Shown: positions 1 through 7,392 of the stretch, in pieces
Layout: every line of letters starts with the position of its first letter
Numbering within the stretch: position 1 is the first letter of the stretch
Source: an uncultured Alphaproteobacteria bacterium
GTDB lineage: Bacteria > Pseudomonadota > Alphaproteobacteria > Sphingomonadales > Sphingomonadaceae
Length of the DNA stretch: 11,385 nt
Assembly (NCBI GenBank): GCA_903939555.1
Contig: CAJAHV010000402.1
Span: 1 to 11,385, forward strand
Reading direction: 5' to 3'
Notes under the pieces: generated by a model
Seen by the model: the letters and a program-made list of their open reading frames with translations, nothing else
Databases searched by the model: none
Told to the model about the DNA's origin: nothing
Translations under genes and position numbers: made by a program

Positions 1-374
1 CCAGCAGGCGATCCGTGCTGCGCAAACAAATGCAGGGTCAAGCCGACGACGATCGCGGCGCCAATGAGCAGCGCTACCTGCACGCCAGGAGTTGCCCGTG
101 CCAACGCTGCGCCCAGCCGCATTGGCCGCGCCTGTACCCGGGCCACAATCACCGGCGCTGTCGCGGCTACGTAGAGCATGGCCAGCAGCATGCGCAGGAT
201 GAGGAGCAGCGTGTCGATGTCACCCTGCGCATCCGCAAGGCGAGTAGCCCGCCCGGGCAAGATCACCAGCAGCGCCAGCCCGCCAAATACCGGCCCCGGA
301 TCGGCAAAGGGTGCCACCATGCTGCGGCGCAAGACCAGCGCCACATCTAGCGTTGCTTCGGCACGATCAGCCAC
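1..374 (-). CDS. Unidentified membrane protein, 3' part cut off by the window edge
   Basis: The minus strand is open from a GTG at 374-372 to the window edge, giving 124 visible residues with no stop. I do not recognise the family. The visible part starts with a polar, charged N-terminus (VADRAEATLDVALVLRR). Hydrophobic stretches follow at about residues 29-41, 57-79 and 98-117, so this is probably a multi-pass inner-membrane protein. The only start codon near the 5' end is this GTG, 6 bases after the stop of the upstream DsbA-like gene in the same frame; a GGGCGGG about 10 bases upstream could serve as ribosome binding site. An internal ATG at codon 19 has no obvious Shine-Dalgarno. The close spacing suggests translational coupling with the dsbA-like and M48 protease genes. 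The hydrophobic pattern and unbroken frame support a real gene; function is unknown. Confidence 0.6.
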   Translation of the reverse strand, partial: MADRAEATLDVALVLRRSMVAPFADPGPVFGGLALLVILPGRATRLADAQGDIDTLLLILRMLLAMLYVAATAPVIVARVQARPMRLGAALARATPGVQVALLIGAAIVVGLTLHLFAQHGSPA

Positions 375-380
375 CCTGCT

Positions 381-1142
381 TCAACCCGCCCGGGCCTTGC
401 GCGCTTCGGCGATAGCTTCTTTCAGTTTGTCATAGCCGACAGCTCCCGAGAGGATGCGGTTGCCGATGACATAGCTCGGCGTGCCGGTCAGCCCGAGCGC
501 ACGGCCAAGCTCGAGGTTTTTCTTGACCTCGGCCTTCAATGCAGGGGCGGCGAGATCCCTCGCCGTGCGCATTTCGTCGAGCCCGGCGGTGCGCACGATG
601 GCAATGGTGCGTTCGTGCGCAACTTTGCCCGGGCTTTCGAACATGGCGTCGTGAAATTGCCGGTACTTGCCTTGCTGTGCCGCCGACAGGCTGGCCATCG
701 CGGCTTCGTCGCTGGCTGGCGACAGAACGGGAAAGTCGCGGTACACAATGCGGACATTGCTGTCACCGGCGGCGATTTTCTGCACATCGGCATGGCCCTG
801 ACGGCAATAAGGGCAGGCGTAATCAAAGAACACCACGACTGACACATCGCCCTTGGGATTACCCGCGGCTGCACTGGCGAAAGGGGTCTCGATCTCCTTG
901 CGGTTCGATTCGAGCAATTGTGTTACTTCGCGATTTTGCAGGCGTGTCATCGCCTCGGGAATGATTTCAGGATGTTCGAGAATATAGTCACGCACGATCT
1001 TTTCGATCGCCGCCTTGTCGGTGGTGCCGCCGGTGCTGCCTGCCGCCAACCCCGCCCCGGCCAGGCCCGCTGCCGCCACCCCGACAAGTAACCAGATTGC
1101 CCGCACGCGTTTCTCCATCATCATTTGCAACCATCCCGGCAT
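381..1142 (-). CDS. DsbA-family periplasmic disulfide oxidoreductase/isomerase (ScsC/Com1-like)
   Basis: Thioredoxin-fold protein of 253 residues, expected to form or rearrange disulfide bonds in periplasmic proteins. The active site CPYC is at residues 110-113 (context FFDYACPYC) and the cis-proline loop is TGTPSYVIG with Thr-Pro at 221-222; both are DsbA hallmarks. Residues 10-34 form a basic-then-hydrophobic signal peptide or membrane anchor ending in small residues. The stretch at about 44-80 (AIEKIVRDYILEHPEIIPEA and following) resembles the N-terminal helical domain of ScsC/Com1-type proteins, which in Proteus ScsC drives trimerisation and isomerase activity. Family membership is clear; isomerase rather than oxidase activity is inference. 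The ATG at 1142-1140 overlaps the stop of the upstream M48 gene (ATGA, 4 bp) and has an AGGCGG-like site before it. Internal ATGs at 1124, 1121 and 1118 would give a more ordinary signal peptide (MEKRVRAIW) and are real alternatives. Confidence 0.92.
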   Translation of the reverse strand: MPGWLQMMMEKRVRAIWLLVGVAAAGLAGAGLAAGSTGGTTDKAAIEKIVRDYILEHPEIIPEAMTRLQNREVTQLLESNRKEIETPFASAAAGNPKGDVSVVVFFDYACPYCRQGHADVQKIAAGDSNVRIVYRDFPVLSPASDEAAMASLSAAQQGKYRQFHDAMFESPGKVAHERTIAIVRTAGLDEMRTARDLAAPALKAEVKKNLELGRALGLTGTPSYVIGNRILSGAVGYDKLKEAIAEARKARAG

Positions 1143-2485
1143 CAGCGCCGCCTTTTCTTGTTACCGAGTTCATCGGCCGCGACGAGTGAAATATCTTCGG
1201 CACGTAACCAGTCGGGCGAGCCGCGCGGCAAGCCGGCGAGCGCCACTCGGGCGTTGGCCGCTGCTCCTTTGGCGTTGGCTTCCAGACTATAACGTTCGGC
1301 CGCAGCCAGCGCGGCGCGCGGCGCATCACCCTTGCGGTCATAGATGACGCCCAGTTGGTACCAGGCGAACGGGTTTTCGCGGTCGCGCGCCAAGGCGCTT
1401 TTCAACAAGGGTTCAGCCTCGGTAAAATCGCGCTTGTTCTCGCTGGATATGAGCGCATGGCCAAGCAATGTCATGATCAACGGTTCGTTGGGCGCGTTGG
1501 CGACCGCGGCGCGCAATACCGGAACAGCATCGCCGATCTTGCCGTTTTCGAGCAGGATCTGGCCTTTTAGTTCAAGAAAATACGGATCGGTTGGCGCCGA
1601 ACGCAGCAGTGCATCGGCCTCGATGCCGGCCTGGTCGGCAAAGGCCGATCGGTGCCACGCATAGGCGCGGGCATAATGGCCCGGCACACTCTGATCGGTT
1701 TCGGGATAGAGTTGCAGCACACGCGCCGGTTCGGTGACAAAGCCGATCAGCTTGCCCTTGATGCGCATGAAACGCGCATTGAGGCGCGGATCAGGTGGTC
1801 GGTTCCACGCCGGGTCTTGTTCATAGACGTTTTCGAGATTGGCGATGCGGGTGCCCGACAGCGGGTGGGTGCGGGCGTATTCATTCTCCTGCTTGATGGC
1901 GAGGCGGAACTCCTGGCCGAGCAGCTTTTTGAAAAAAGCGATCGAGCCGCGCCCAGTCAGCCCGGCTTTGCTCAGATAGATAGCCCCGGCCTGATCGGCG
2001 CGGCTTTCCTGATCGCGGGTGAAACTGAGGAACTTGCCCTGCGCCACCGCCGTGCCCATGCCAAGCACGGCCATCCCGGCCTCGCCCGCGCCGGCGGCGA
2101 TCAGCGCGGCGGCGCCGACCAGTGACAGCAACGAGATATTGGTCGCGGGGCCGGCACCTTCGCCAAAACGGACATTATGGCCACCGGCGATATGGCCGAT
2201 TTCATGGGCGATGACACCCTGCAATTCATTGACATTATCGGCCGCAGCAATGAGCCCCGAATGGATGAAGATGTTCTGTCCGCCGGTAACAAAGGCGTTG
2301 ATGGACGGATCGCCGACAAGGATGATCTGAACATTTCTGGGATCGAGCCCGGCGCCAAGGATCATTTCCTTGGAAATATCGCGAAAGAAGGCCTCGGTTT
2401 CAGCGTCGCGCAACACCGATTGTGCCGCCGCCGGCGTCGCCAGCGTCACGGCAATGATCGCGGCAAGGAAACGAAGCAGGCGCAT
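1142..2485 (-). CDS. bepA: Periplasmic M48 metalloprotease with TPR repeats, BepA/YfgC-like
   Basis: Zinc metalloprotease of 447 residues. The N-terminus MRLLRFLAAIIAVTLATPAA is a typical signal peptide with cleavage expected near AAAQ. The zinc motif HEIGH is at residues 94-98, and the third ligand is likely Glu160 in the ESRAD motif (Glu160, Asp164), as in M48 peptidases. A short hydrophobic stretch follows HEIGH (about 117-146), and the conserved THPLSGTR motif lies near 206-213. The C-terminal third (about 267-410) shows TPR-like helical repeats. This order of signal, M48 domain and TPR is that of E. coli BepA, which assists and quality-controls outer-membrane barrel proteins such as LptD; orthology is inferred from architecture. 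The frame could start at a GTG at 2506 that lacks a ribosome site. I prefer the ATG at 2485 because it gives the clean signal peptide and has AGGA 12 bases upstream, a long but possible spacing. The stop overlaps the dsbA-like start. Confidence 0.9.
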   Translation of the reverse strand: MRLLRFLAAIIAVTLATPAAAQSVLRDAETEAFFRDISKEMILGAGLDPRNVQIILVGDPSINAFVTGGQNIFIHSGLIAAADNVNELQGVIAHEIGHIAGGHNVRFGEGAGPATNISLLSLVGAAALIAAGAGEAGMAVLGMGTAVAQGKFLSFTRDQESRADQAGAIYLSKAGLTGRGSIAFFKKLLGQEFRLAIKQENEYARTHPLSGTRIANLENVYEQDPAWNRPPDPRLNARFMRIKGKLIGFVTEPARVLQLYPETDQSVPGHYARAYAWHRSAFADQAGIEADALLRSAPTDPYFLELKGQILLENGKIGDAVPVLRAAVANAPNEPLIMTLLGHALISSENKRDFTEAEPLLKSALARDRENPFAWYQLGVIYDRKGDAPRAALAAAERYSLEANAKGAAANARVALAGLPRGSPDWLRAEDISLVAADELGNKKRRR

Positions 2486-2527
2486 GGACAGCCGATGTCC
2501 TAGCACGTCTGAACCGGTGGTGAAGTG

Positions 2528-2544
2528 GCAAAGCGGCGCTTTGC
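2528..2544 (-). terminator. Short hairpin after rpoN, possible weak terminator
   Basis: GCAAAGC and GCTTTGC form a perfect 7-bp stem with a 3-base loop, 29 bases after the rpoN stop in the gap before the M48 gene. No T-run follows on the minus strand (CACTTCACC), so it may attenuate or process the transcript rather than end it. A 10-bp perfect palindrome CGCGTACGCG lies at 2554-2563 in the same gap. Confidence 0.35.
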
Positions 2545-2573
2545 GGAATCACGCGCGTACGCGGAGCGGGCGC

Positions 2574-4049
2574 CTATGCTGCCGCCAGCAACCTGGCGCG
2601 ACGGCGCGCGACGCTGCTGCCCAGCCCCAGTGCTTCGCGATATTTGGCGACGGTCCGCCTTGCGATATCAAAGCCTTCCTTCTGCAGGATATCGACCAGC
2701 TTGTCGTCCGAAAGCGTGTCGATCGTCTCGGCGGCGATCAACCGGGCGATACGGTCTTTGACGGTATGCGCCGACGACGCTTCGCCGCCCCCGGATGAAC
2801 CGATGCCGCTGGTGAAGAAATAGCGCAATTCGAACAGGCCGCGCTCGCACTGGACATATTTGTTCGATGTCACCCGGCTGACGGTCGATTCATGCATCTC
2901 GATGGCTTCGGCAATGGTCCGCAGCGTCAATGGTTTCAGATGGCTGACACCATGTTCGAAAAACCCCGATTGCTGTTTGACCAACTCGCTCGCCACCTTG
3001 ACGATCGTCCGCGCCCGTTGGTCGAGGGCCTTGAGCAACCAGTTGGCGCTGTTGACACATTCATTGAGAAAGCTTGTCGTCGCCTTGGTCGCACCGGCTT
3101 CGAGAATGGCGTGATAATCGCGGTCGATCAGCAGCTTGGGCAATGTCGCCTGGTTGAGCTCGACAATCCAGGCGCCGTCACTGCCGCGCCATATGAATAT
3201 ATCGGCAACCACGGGAGCCGGACGTTCGCCGCCATAGCGCAACCCCGGTTTTGGTTCATAGCAGCGCAGCTCGCGAATCATGTCGGCGATGTCTTCGCGA
3301 TCGACGCCGCAGGCGCGGACGAGGCCGTTGATATCGCCGCGCGCCACCATTTCGAGATTGTCGAGCAGTACTGCCATTGCCGGATCATAGCGGTCGGCTT
3401 CGCGCGCCTGGATGGTGAGACATTCGGCCAGGCTGCGTGCGCCGACACCGACGGGATCGAACCCATGAATCCGCGCCAGAACTGCGGCAGCCGCGGCGGG
3501 TGCCACGCCGAGACGTTCGGCAATCGTATCGATAGCTTCGCCAAGGTAACCGGTTTCGTCGATCAGATCGATGATATGGCGAGCGATGATCAGTTCGGCA
3601 CCATCGAAGGCGGCGCTGGCCTGCGCGGTCAGTACATCGGTGAGCGAGGCATCGGCGGCTGCAAAGCTGTCGAAATCGACATGTTCGTCACTGCCGCTGC
3701 TGGCCGCCGCGCCCCAATCGGCACTGTCGCCCGGTGTGTCATGGTGAAACGCTTCGCCGGTGTAATCAACATCAAGCGGGGCGTCGCCGCCGCTGCCTTC
3801 CGCTGATTTGCCGAGCAGGGTGTCGAGGCCCTGACGGCTGGGATCGATCACGGCTTCGCCAGTTGCGGGGGCTTCGACCGTATCGGCACCATCGCTGGTA
3901 CTGAGCAGCGGGTTCTTGTCGAGTTCCTCGCCGATGAAGGTTTCCAGCTCGACGTTGGTCAGCGCCAGCAATTTGATGGCGAGTTGCAGTTGCTGGGTCA
4001 TTACCAGCTGCTGCGACTGGCGAATTTCGAGGCGAGGCCCCAGGGCCAT
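2574..4049 (-). CDS. rpoN: RNA polymerase sigma-54 factor
   Basis: Sigma-54 of 491 residues. It directs core RNA polymerase to -24/-12 promoters and needs AAA+ activators. Region I is visible at residues 1-50 (LEIRQSQQLVMTQQLQLAIK, then LLALTN), Gln- and Leu-rich as expected, followed by an acidic low-complexity region II (about 51-135). The core-binding region runs from about 136 to 330. The helix-turn-helix segment is near 374-400 (LTLRTIAEAIEMHESTVSRV) and the diagnostic RpoN box ARRTVAKYRE is at 463-472. The frame is open 58 codons further upstream, but that part lies inside lptB in another frame. The ATG at 4049 starts exactly at the conserved N-terminus (MALGPRLEIRQ), 34 bases after the lptB stop, with only a weak ribosome site. 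The lptB-rpoN order is widely conserved in Proteobacteria. Downstream, the usual hpf and ptsN genes are absent. Confidence 0.98.
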   Translation of the reverse strand: MALGPRLEIRQSQQLVMTQQLQLAIKLLALTNVELETFIGEELDKNPLLSTSDGADTVEAPATGEAVIDPSRQGLDTLLGKSAEGSGGDAPLDVDYTGEAFHHDTPGDSADWGAAASSGSDEHVDFDSFAAADASLTDVLTAQASAAFDGAELIIARHIIDLIDETGYLGEAIDTIAERLGVAPAAAAAVLARIHGFDPVGVGARSLAECLTIQAREADRYDPAMAVLLDNLEMVARGDINGLVRACGVDREDIADMIRELRCYEPKPGLRYGGERPAPVVADIFIWRGSDGAWIVELNQATLPKLLIDRDYHAILEAGATKATTSFLNECVNSANWLLKALDQRARTIVKVASELVKQQSGFFEHGVSHLKPLTLRTIAEAIEMHESTVSRVTSNKYVQCERGLFELRYFFTSGIGSSGGGEASSAHTVKDRIARLIAAETIDTLSDDKLVDILQKEGFDIARRTVAKYREALGLGSSVARRRARLLAAA

Positions 4050-4068
4050 GGCTATTTCGGGGTGCGGG

Positions 4069-4081
4069 CGGGCATTGCCCG
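4069..4081. repeat. Small palindrome between lptB and rpoN
   Basis: CGGGCA and TGCCCG flank a single base, a 13-base palindrome just after the lptB stop. It overlaps the 34-base gap upstream of rpoN. It could form only a tight cruciform or small RNA hairpin, and no function is evident. Confidence 0.3.
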
Positions 4082-4083
4082 TA

Positions 4084-4884
4084 TCACAGGCTGAAATCCT
4101 CGCCGAGGTAGACACGCCTGACGGTTTCGTCGGCCACCAGCGCTTGCGGTGTGCCTTCGAAAAGCACTCGGCCGTCATAAATGATGCAGGCGCGATCAAC
4201 GATTTCCAGCGTTTCGCGAACATTATGATCGGTGATCAGCACGCCGATATCACGTTCTCGCAGCTGCACGACAAGCGCGCGTATATCGGCAATCGAGATC
4301 GGATCGATACCGGCGAAAGGTTCGTCGAGCAGCATGATCGACGGGTGGGCAGCGAGCGCGCGGGCGATTTCGCAGCGTCGGCGTTCACCGCCCGACAACG
4401 CCATTGCCGGCGCGGCGCGCAGCCGGGTGATGTTGAACTCACCGAGTAGCGATTCGAGCCGAGCGGCCCGCGCCGCCTTGTCGGGTTCGGCGACCTCGAG
4501 GACGGCGAGGATGTTCTGTTCGACGGTCATGCCGCGAAAGATCGAGGTTTCCTGCGGCAGATAGCCCAGCCCGAGCGCGGCGCGGCGATACATCGGCAGG
4601 CCGGTGATATCGTGCCCGTCGAGCAGGATGCGCCCGGAATCGGGCATGGCGAGGCCCATTATCGAATAGAAACAGGTCGTCTTGCCGGCGCCATTGGGGC
4701 CCAGCAGGCCGACAACCTCGCCACGGCGTACCGACAGCGACACGTCGCGCAGCACGACCCGCTTGTCATAGCGCTTGCCGATGCCATCCACCGACAGGCC
4801 GCGTGCCACGCCTTCGTGCGCCGCGGCACGTTCGGTGGCCCGAGCGTCTTCGCGGTCAGCGGGTATCGTATCGATATTGGCCAT
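4084..4884 (-). CDS. lptB: LPS export ABC transporter ATP-binding protein LptB
   Basis: ATPase of the LptB2FGC complex, which extracts LPS from the inner membrane and drives it along the Lpt bridge to LptDE. The product has 266 residues. Walker A GPNGAGKT is at 62-69, the signature LSGGE at 163-167, Walker B with catalytic Glu IMLLDEP at 183-189, and the H-loop His at 220 (TDHN). Sequence around these motifs (GYLPQETSIFRGMTVEQNI, MLLDEPFAGIDPISI) is characteristic of LptB rather than other ABC ATPases. The frame extends upstream to 4977, but the ATG at 4884 is preceded by AGGAG with a 5-base spacer, so this start is well supported. About 28 extra polar residues precede the nucleotide-binding domain compared with the short E. 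coli protein. lptA and lptC, usually directly upstream, are not in this window. Confidence 0.97.
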   Translation of the reverse strand: MANIDTIPADREDARATERAAAHEGVARGLSVDGIGKRYDKRVVLRDVSLSVRRGEVVGLLGPNGAGKTTCFYSIMGLAMPDSGRILLDGHDITGLPMYRRAALGLGYLPQETSIFRGMTVEQNILAVLEVAEPDKAARAARLESLLGEFNITRLRAAPAMALSGGERRRCEIARALAAHPSIMLLDEPFAGIDPISIADIRALVVQLRERDIGVLITDHNVRETLEIVDRACIIYDGRVLFEGTPQALVADETVRRVYLGEDFSL

Positions 4885-4889
4885 CGTTG

Positions 4890-4894
4890 CTCCT
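4890..4894 (-). promoter_or_regulatory. Shine-Dalgarno site fixing the lptB start
   Basis: AGGAG on the minus strand, 5 bases before the ATG at 4884. It decides between this start and the longer open frame to 4977, which has no comparable site. Confidence 0.75.
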
Positions 4895-4908
4895 GTCAGG
4901 CTGGCCCT

Positions 4909-4920
4909 CGCCAATTGGCG
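4909..4920. promoter_or_regulatory. 12-bp perfect palindrome upstream of lptB
   Basis: CGCCAATTGGCG is its own reverse complement and lies 24 bases before the lptB ATG. Its core AATTGGCGA recurs on the same strand upstream of the TonB receptor (7452-7460). It could be an operator, but a GC-rich palindrome of this size can also occur by chance. Confidence 0.3.
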
Positions 4921-4956
4921 TGAACTTTGCATGACGGCCGCCTGATTAACGCGAAC

Positions 4957-4985
4957 GGCGCGCCTTGCAAAGTGCAAGACGCGCC
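4957..4985 (-). terminator. Strong hairpin after the TonB receptor gene, likely terminator
   Basis: On the minus strand GGCGCGTCTTGC pairs with GCAAGGCGCGCC across a 5-base loop (ACTTT): a 12-bp stem with one G-U wobble. It begins 23 bases past the receptor stop. No T-run follows (GTTCGCGTTAATC), so it may work with Rho or as an mRNA 3' stabiliser. It separates the receptor from lptB, which suggests lptB has its own promoter in the remaining gap. Confidence 0.6.
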
Positions 4986-5008
4986 GAAAGCGTTGAGATG
5001 CGATGTTA

Positions 5009-7381
5009 TTAGAACTTGAAGCCGATTTCGGCGCCCCAAGTCCGCGGCGGCCGGGCGGTGCCGAAGGTGAACAGCCCGGCGACCGGCAGAGTGGCCGAAA
5101 GGCCGCGATTGTCGGTCAGGTTGCGGCCGAAGATAGCGAAGCGCACTTCCTTCATGTCAGCGATGTTGAAGGTGTAGCTGACCTGAGCCGCCAGGTCTTC
5201 GCGGTTGTTGGTCAGGCAGCGGTCTTCGTTGCGGACCGCACCGATAACGATCGGCTTGTTGGGTGCGATGCAGGTTTGATAGGCGTCCTGGTAGCGCAGC
5301 GTGGTGTTGAAATCGAGCCGGCCGTTGCCGATATCGCGGCTGTAATCGAGACCGAGTGCGAACTGCACCTTCGGCGCACGGCGCAACGTCAGCGTCGACA
5401 CATCGTCGGGCTTGAGATCGCCGTTCACGTCGTTGAGGAAATTGTCGAACTGGGCATCGGTATAGGTGAACGAGCCGGTCAGCGTCAGTTCCTGCATCGG
5501 TTGCAGGATGATTTCAGCTTCGAAGCCCTTGATATTGGCAGAAGATGCATTCTTGACGACAGTTTCCTGCGGGCTCGACGACCCCGGAGGCGACGCTTGG
5601 ACGATCTCTTCCTGCTTGTTGTTGTACTTGGTGTAATAGGCCGCGATGTTGGTGCGCAGCGTGCGGTCAAACCAGTCCGCCTTCAGCCCGATTTCAAAAG
5701 CGTCGACAGTTTCCGGCTCATAGGGGCCCAGCGTGGTCGGACCCGAGGCGCGGCCGTTGAAGCCGCCCGAGCGGAAGCCGCGGTTGTACGAGGCATAAAG
5801 GCGCTGGGCATCGGCAATCTCGTAATCGATGCTGGCGCGCCAGGTGAACTTGCTGAAGCCTTGTGAAGCCGAACAATTGCTGGCGGGTGCATAGACCGGC
5901 AGCACCACCCCGGGAGCCGGGGAGAAGGTGCCGGTCACGCCGACGCAGCTCGTACCATTGAAGCTCGGCTGGGTCAGCCCGACGAGTGCGCCGATGCGGC
6001 CGTAATTGTTGAAGATTTCCTTGTCATCATGGGTGTAGCGGGCGCCCACTCCGATGCTGAGCGCGTCCGAAACCTTGATGCGGGCATCGGCGAAACCGGC
6101 ATAGGATTTAGTGGTGTGGTCGACATATTGGCGCAGCTGCGCCGGGGCGCCTCCTGCCAGTACGGCACCCAATGTCGTTTTCTGATCGAGCTTGTAATTG
6201 CTGTCGAAATAATAGGCGCCGACCAGCAGGTTTATATTGTCGGTGATGTCTCCGACGACGCGCAGTTCCTGGCTGAACTGGTGATATTTCTGGTCGCGCA
6301 GCGTTTCAAAAAACAGCGCCGACGTCGCATCAAAATCCTGGGCCACTGATTCCGTGTTGCTGCGATAGCCGGTCACCGAGGTCATGGTGAACTTGCCGAT
6401 ATCGATGTCGATGTTGGCGGTAACCGCATCGGTGTCATTCTTCACCGGCGTCGCGATTTGGGAGAAGGTGGTGTAAAGTCCCCAATCTTCCAGGGCGCGG
6501 CGGCCGCATTCGGCTGGCTTGGCAAAGCCCGGCGCACCGGGGGCGGCGCAGATCACGTCCTTGCCGGTTTCCGACAGCGATGCGACGATGGTTTCGCCGC
6601 GCTCACGCATGTGTTCATAGTTGAACGAGGCACGGATGCCGTCGGCCGGGGTGAGCAGCGCCGTGATTCCGCCAGTCAGGACTTCATACTGGCCTTCGCG
6701 CTTGTTCTTGGTGACGTTGTGATAATAGCCGTCGGTGTTGTCGTAGAAGCCATAGGCCTTGACCGCCAGGACATCCCCGATCTTGCCGGTGTTGACGACG
6801 AACCGACCGCGCTTGGTATCATAGCTGGAATAGGCAAACTGCCCTTTCACGCCGAAATCTTCGGTAGGCTTGGTGCGCGTCACGCTGATGACACCGCCGA
6901 TGGTGTTGCGGCCGAACAGTGTGCCCTGCGGTCCGCGCAGCACTTCGAGGCGTTCCATGTCGAAGCTGTCGAGCAACTGGCCAGTGTTGGTGCCGATGAA
7001 GACGCCATCGACGACCACGCCGACCGCCGGATCGAAGCTTTTTTCGATGTCTTCGAACGAGATGCCGCGGATCGAGATCGCCGCCGCGCTGGGCCCGGCG
7101 CCGACACTGTCGACCACCAGGCTCGGTACCCGGCCGGCAAGATCACGGACGTCCTCGATGGTCGCGGAGTCGAGCAGCCTCTGGTCGAGCGCGGTGACGG
7201 CAACCGGAATGCTTTGCACCGAATCCTGACGGCGTTGGGCAGTGACGACAATCTCGCGTAGGGCGCCGTCATCATTGGTGGCAGCGCTGGTGCCGGTAGT
7301 AGCTGACTGTGCGAGCACCGGCTGGGCAAGCAGAGCAACGGCAAAAGTGGCGCCGTTCAGCAAGAGCGTACGAAACGTCAT
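5009..7381 (-). CDS. TonB-dependent outer-membrane receptor, substrate unknown
   Basis: Outer-membrane ligand-gated transporter of 790 residues, powered by TonB-ExbBD. The signal peptide is residues 1-24 (MTFRTLLLNGATFAVALLAQ, then PVLA). A TonB-box-like REIVVTAQ at 42-49 is followed by a plug domain at about 52-170 with the family motifs AISIRGIS, VVVDGVFIG and the LRGPQGTLFGRNTIGGVI segment at 148-165. The rest is a Tyr/Asn/Asp-rich 22-strand-type barrel ending in EIGFKF, with the terminal Phe used for barrel insertion. A GGAGG at 7388-7392, 6 bases before the ATG, confirms the start. Such receptors import siderophores, B12, sugars, aromatic compounds and other ligands; nothing visible picks one. 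It is divergent from the molybdoenzyme gene, sharing a 195-bp upstream region, which hints at joint regulation. It also lies upstream of lptB on the same strand, behind a strong hairpin. Confidence 0.95.
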   Translation of the reverse strand: MTFRTLLLNGATFAVALLAQPVLAQSATTGTSAATNDDGALREIVVTAQRRQDSVQSIPVAVTALDQRLLDSATIEDVRDLAGRVPSLVVDSVGAGPSAAAISIRGISFEDIEKSFDPAVGVVVDGVFIGTNTGQLLDSFDMERLEVLRGPQGTLFGRNTIGGVISVTRTKPTEDFGVKGQFAYSSYDTKRGRFVVNTGKIGDVLAVKAYGFYDNTDGYYHNVTKNKREGQYEVLTGGITALLTPADGIRASFNYEHMRERGETIVASLSETGKDVICAAPGAPGFAKPAECGRRALEDWGLYTTFSQIATPVKNDTDAVTANIDIDIGKFTMTSVTGYRSNTESVAQDFDATSALFFETLRDQKYHQFSQELRVVGDITDNINLLVGAYYFDSNYKLDQKTTLGAVLAGGAPAQLRQYVDHTTKSYAGFADARIKVSDALSIGVGARYTHDDKEIFNNYGRIGALVGLTQPSFNGTSCVGVTGTFSPAPGVVLPVYAPASNCSASQGFSKFTWRASIDYEIADAQRLYASYNRGFRSGGFNGRASGPTTLGPYEPETVDAFEIGLKADWFDRTLRTNIAAYYTKYNNKQEEIVQASPPGSSSPQETVVKNASSANIKGFEAEIILQPMQELTLTGSFTYTDAQFDNFLNDVNGDLKPDDVSTLTLRRAPKVQFALGLDYSRDIGNGRLDFNTTLRYQDAYQTCIAPNKPIVIGAVRNEDRCLTNNREDLAAQVSYTFNIADMKEVRFAIFGRNLTDNRGLSATLPVAGLFTFGTARPPRTWGAEIGFKF

Positions 7382-7387
7382 GACGAT

Positions 7388-7392
7388 CCTCC
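7388..7392 (-). promoter_or_regulatory. Shine-Dalgarno of the TonB receptor gene
   Basis: GGAGG on the minus strand with a 6-base spacer before the ATG at 7381. It is a strong site that supports this start. Confidence 0.7.

Noticed and set aside
15..350. 111-codon plus-strand frame at the left edge
   Set aside because: The product is Gln/Arg/His-rich with no fold signal, while the minus strand shows an unbroken hydrophobic membrane-protein frame placed just after the dsbA-like stop.
2892..3806. 304-codon plus-strand frame opposite rpoN
   Set aside because: It is antisense to unmistakable sigma-54 coding sequence, with no domain and no ribosome site seen; a shadow frame.
4050..4223. 58-codon N-terminal extension of RpoN
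   Set aside because: It runs across the lptB stop into lptB coding sequence in another frame, and the conserved sigma-54 N-terminus begins exactly at the ATG at 4049.
5003..5866. 287-codon plus-strand frame opposite the TonB receptor
   Set aside because: It is antisense to conserved barrel sequence and its composition reflects the complementary codons; no motif.
6458..7261. 267-codon plus-strand frame opposite the receptor plug domain
   Set aside because: The opposite strand carries conserved TonB plug motifs in frame, so this is a shadow.
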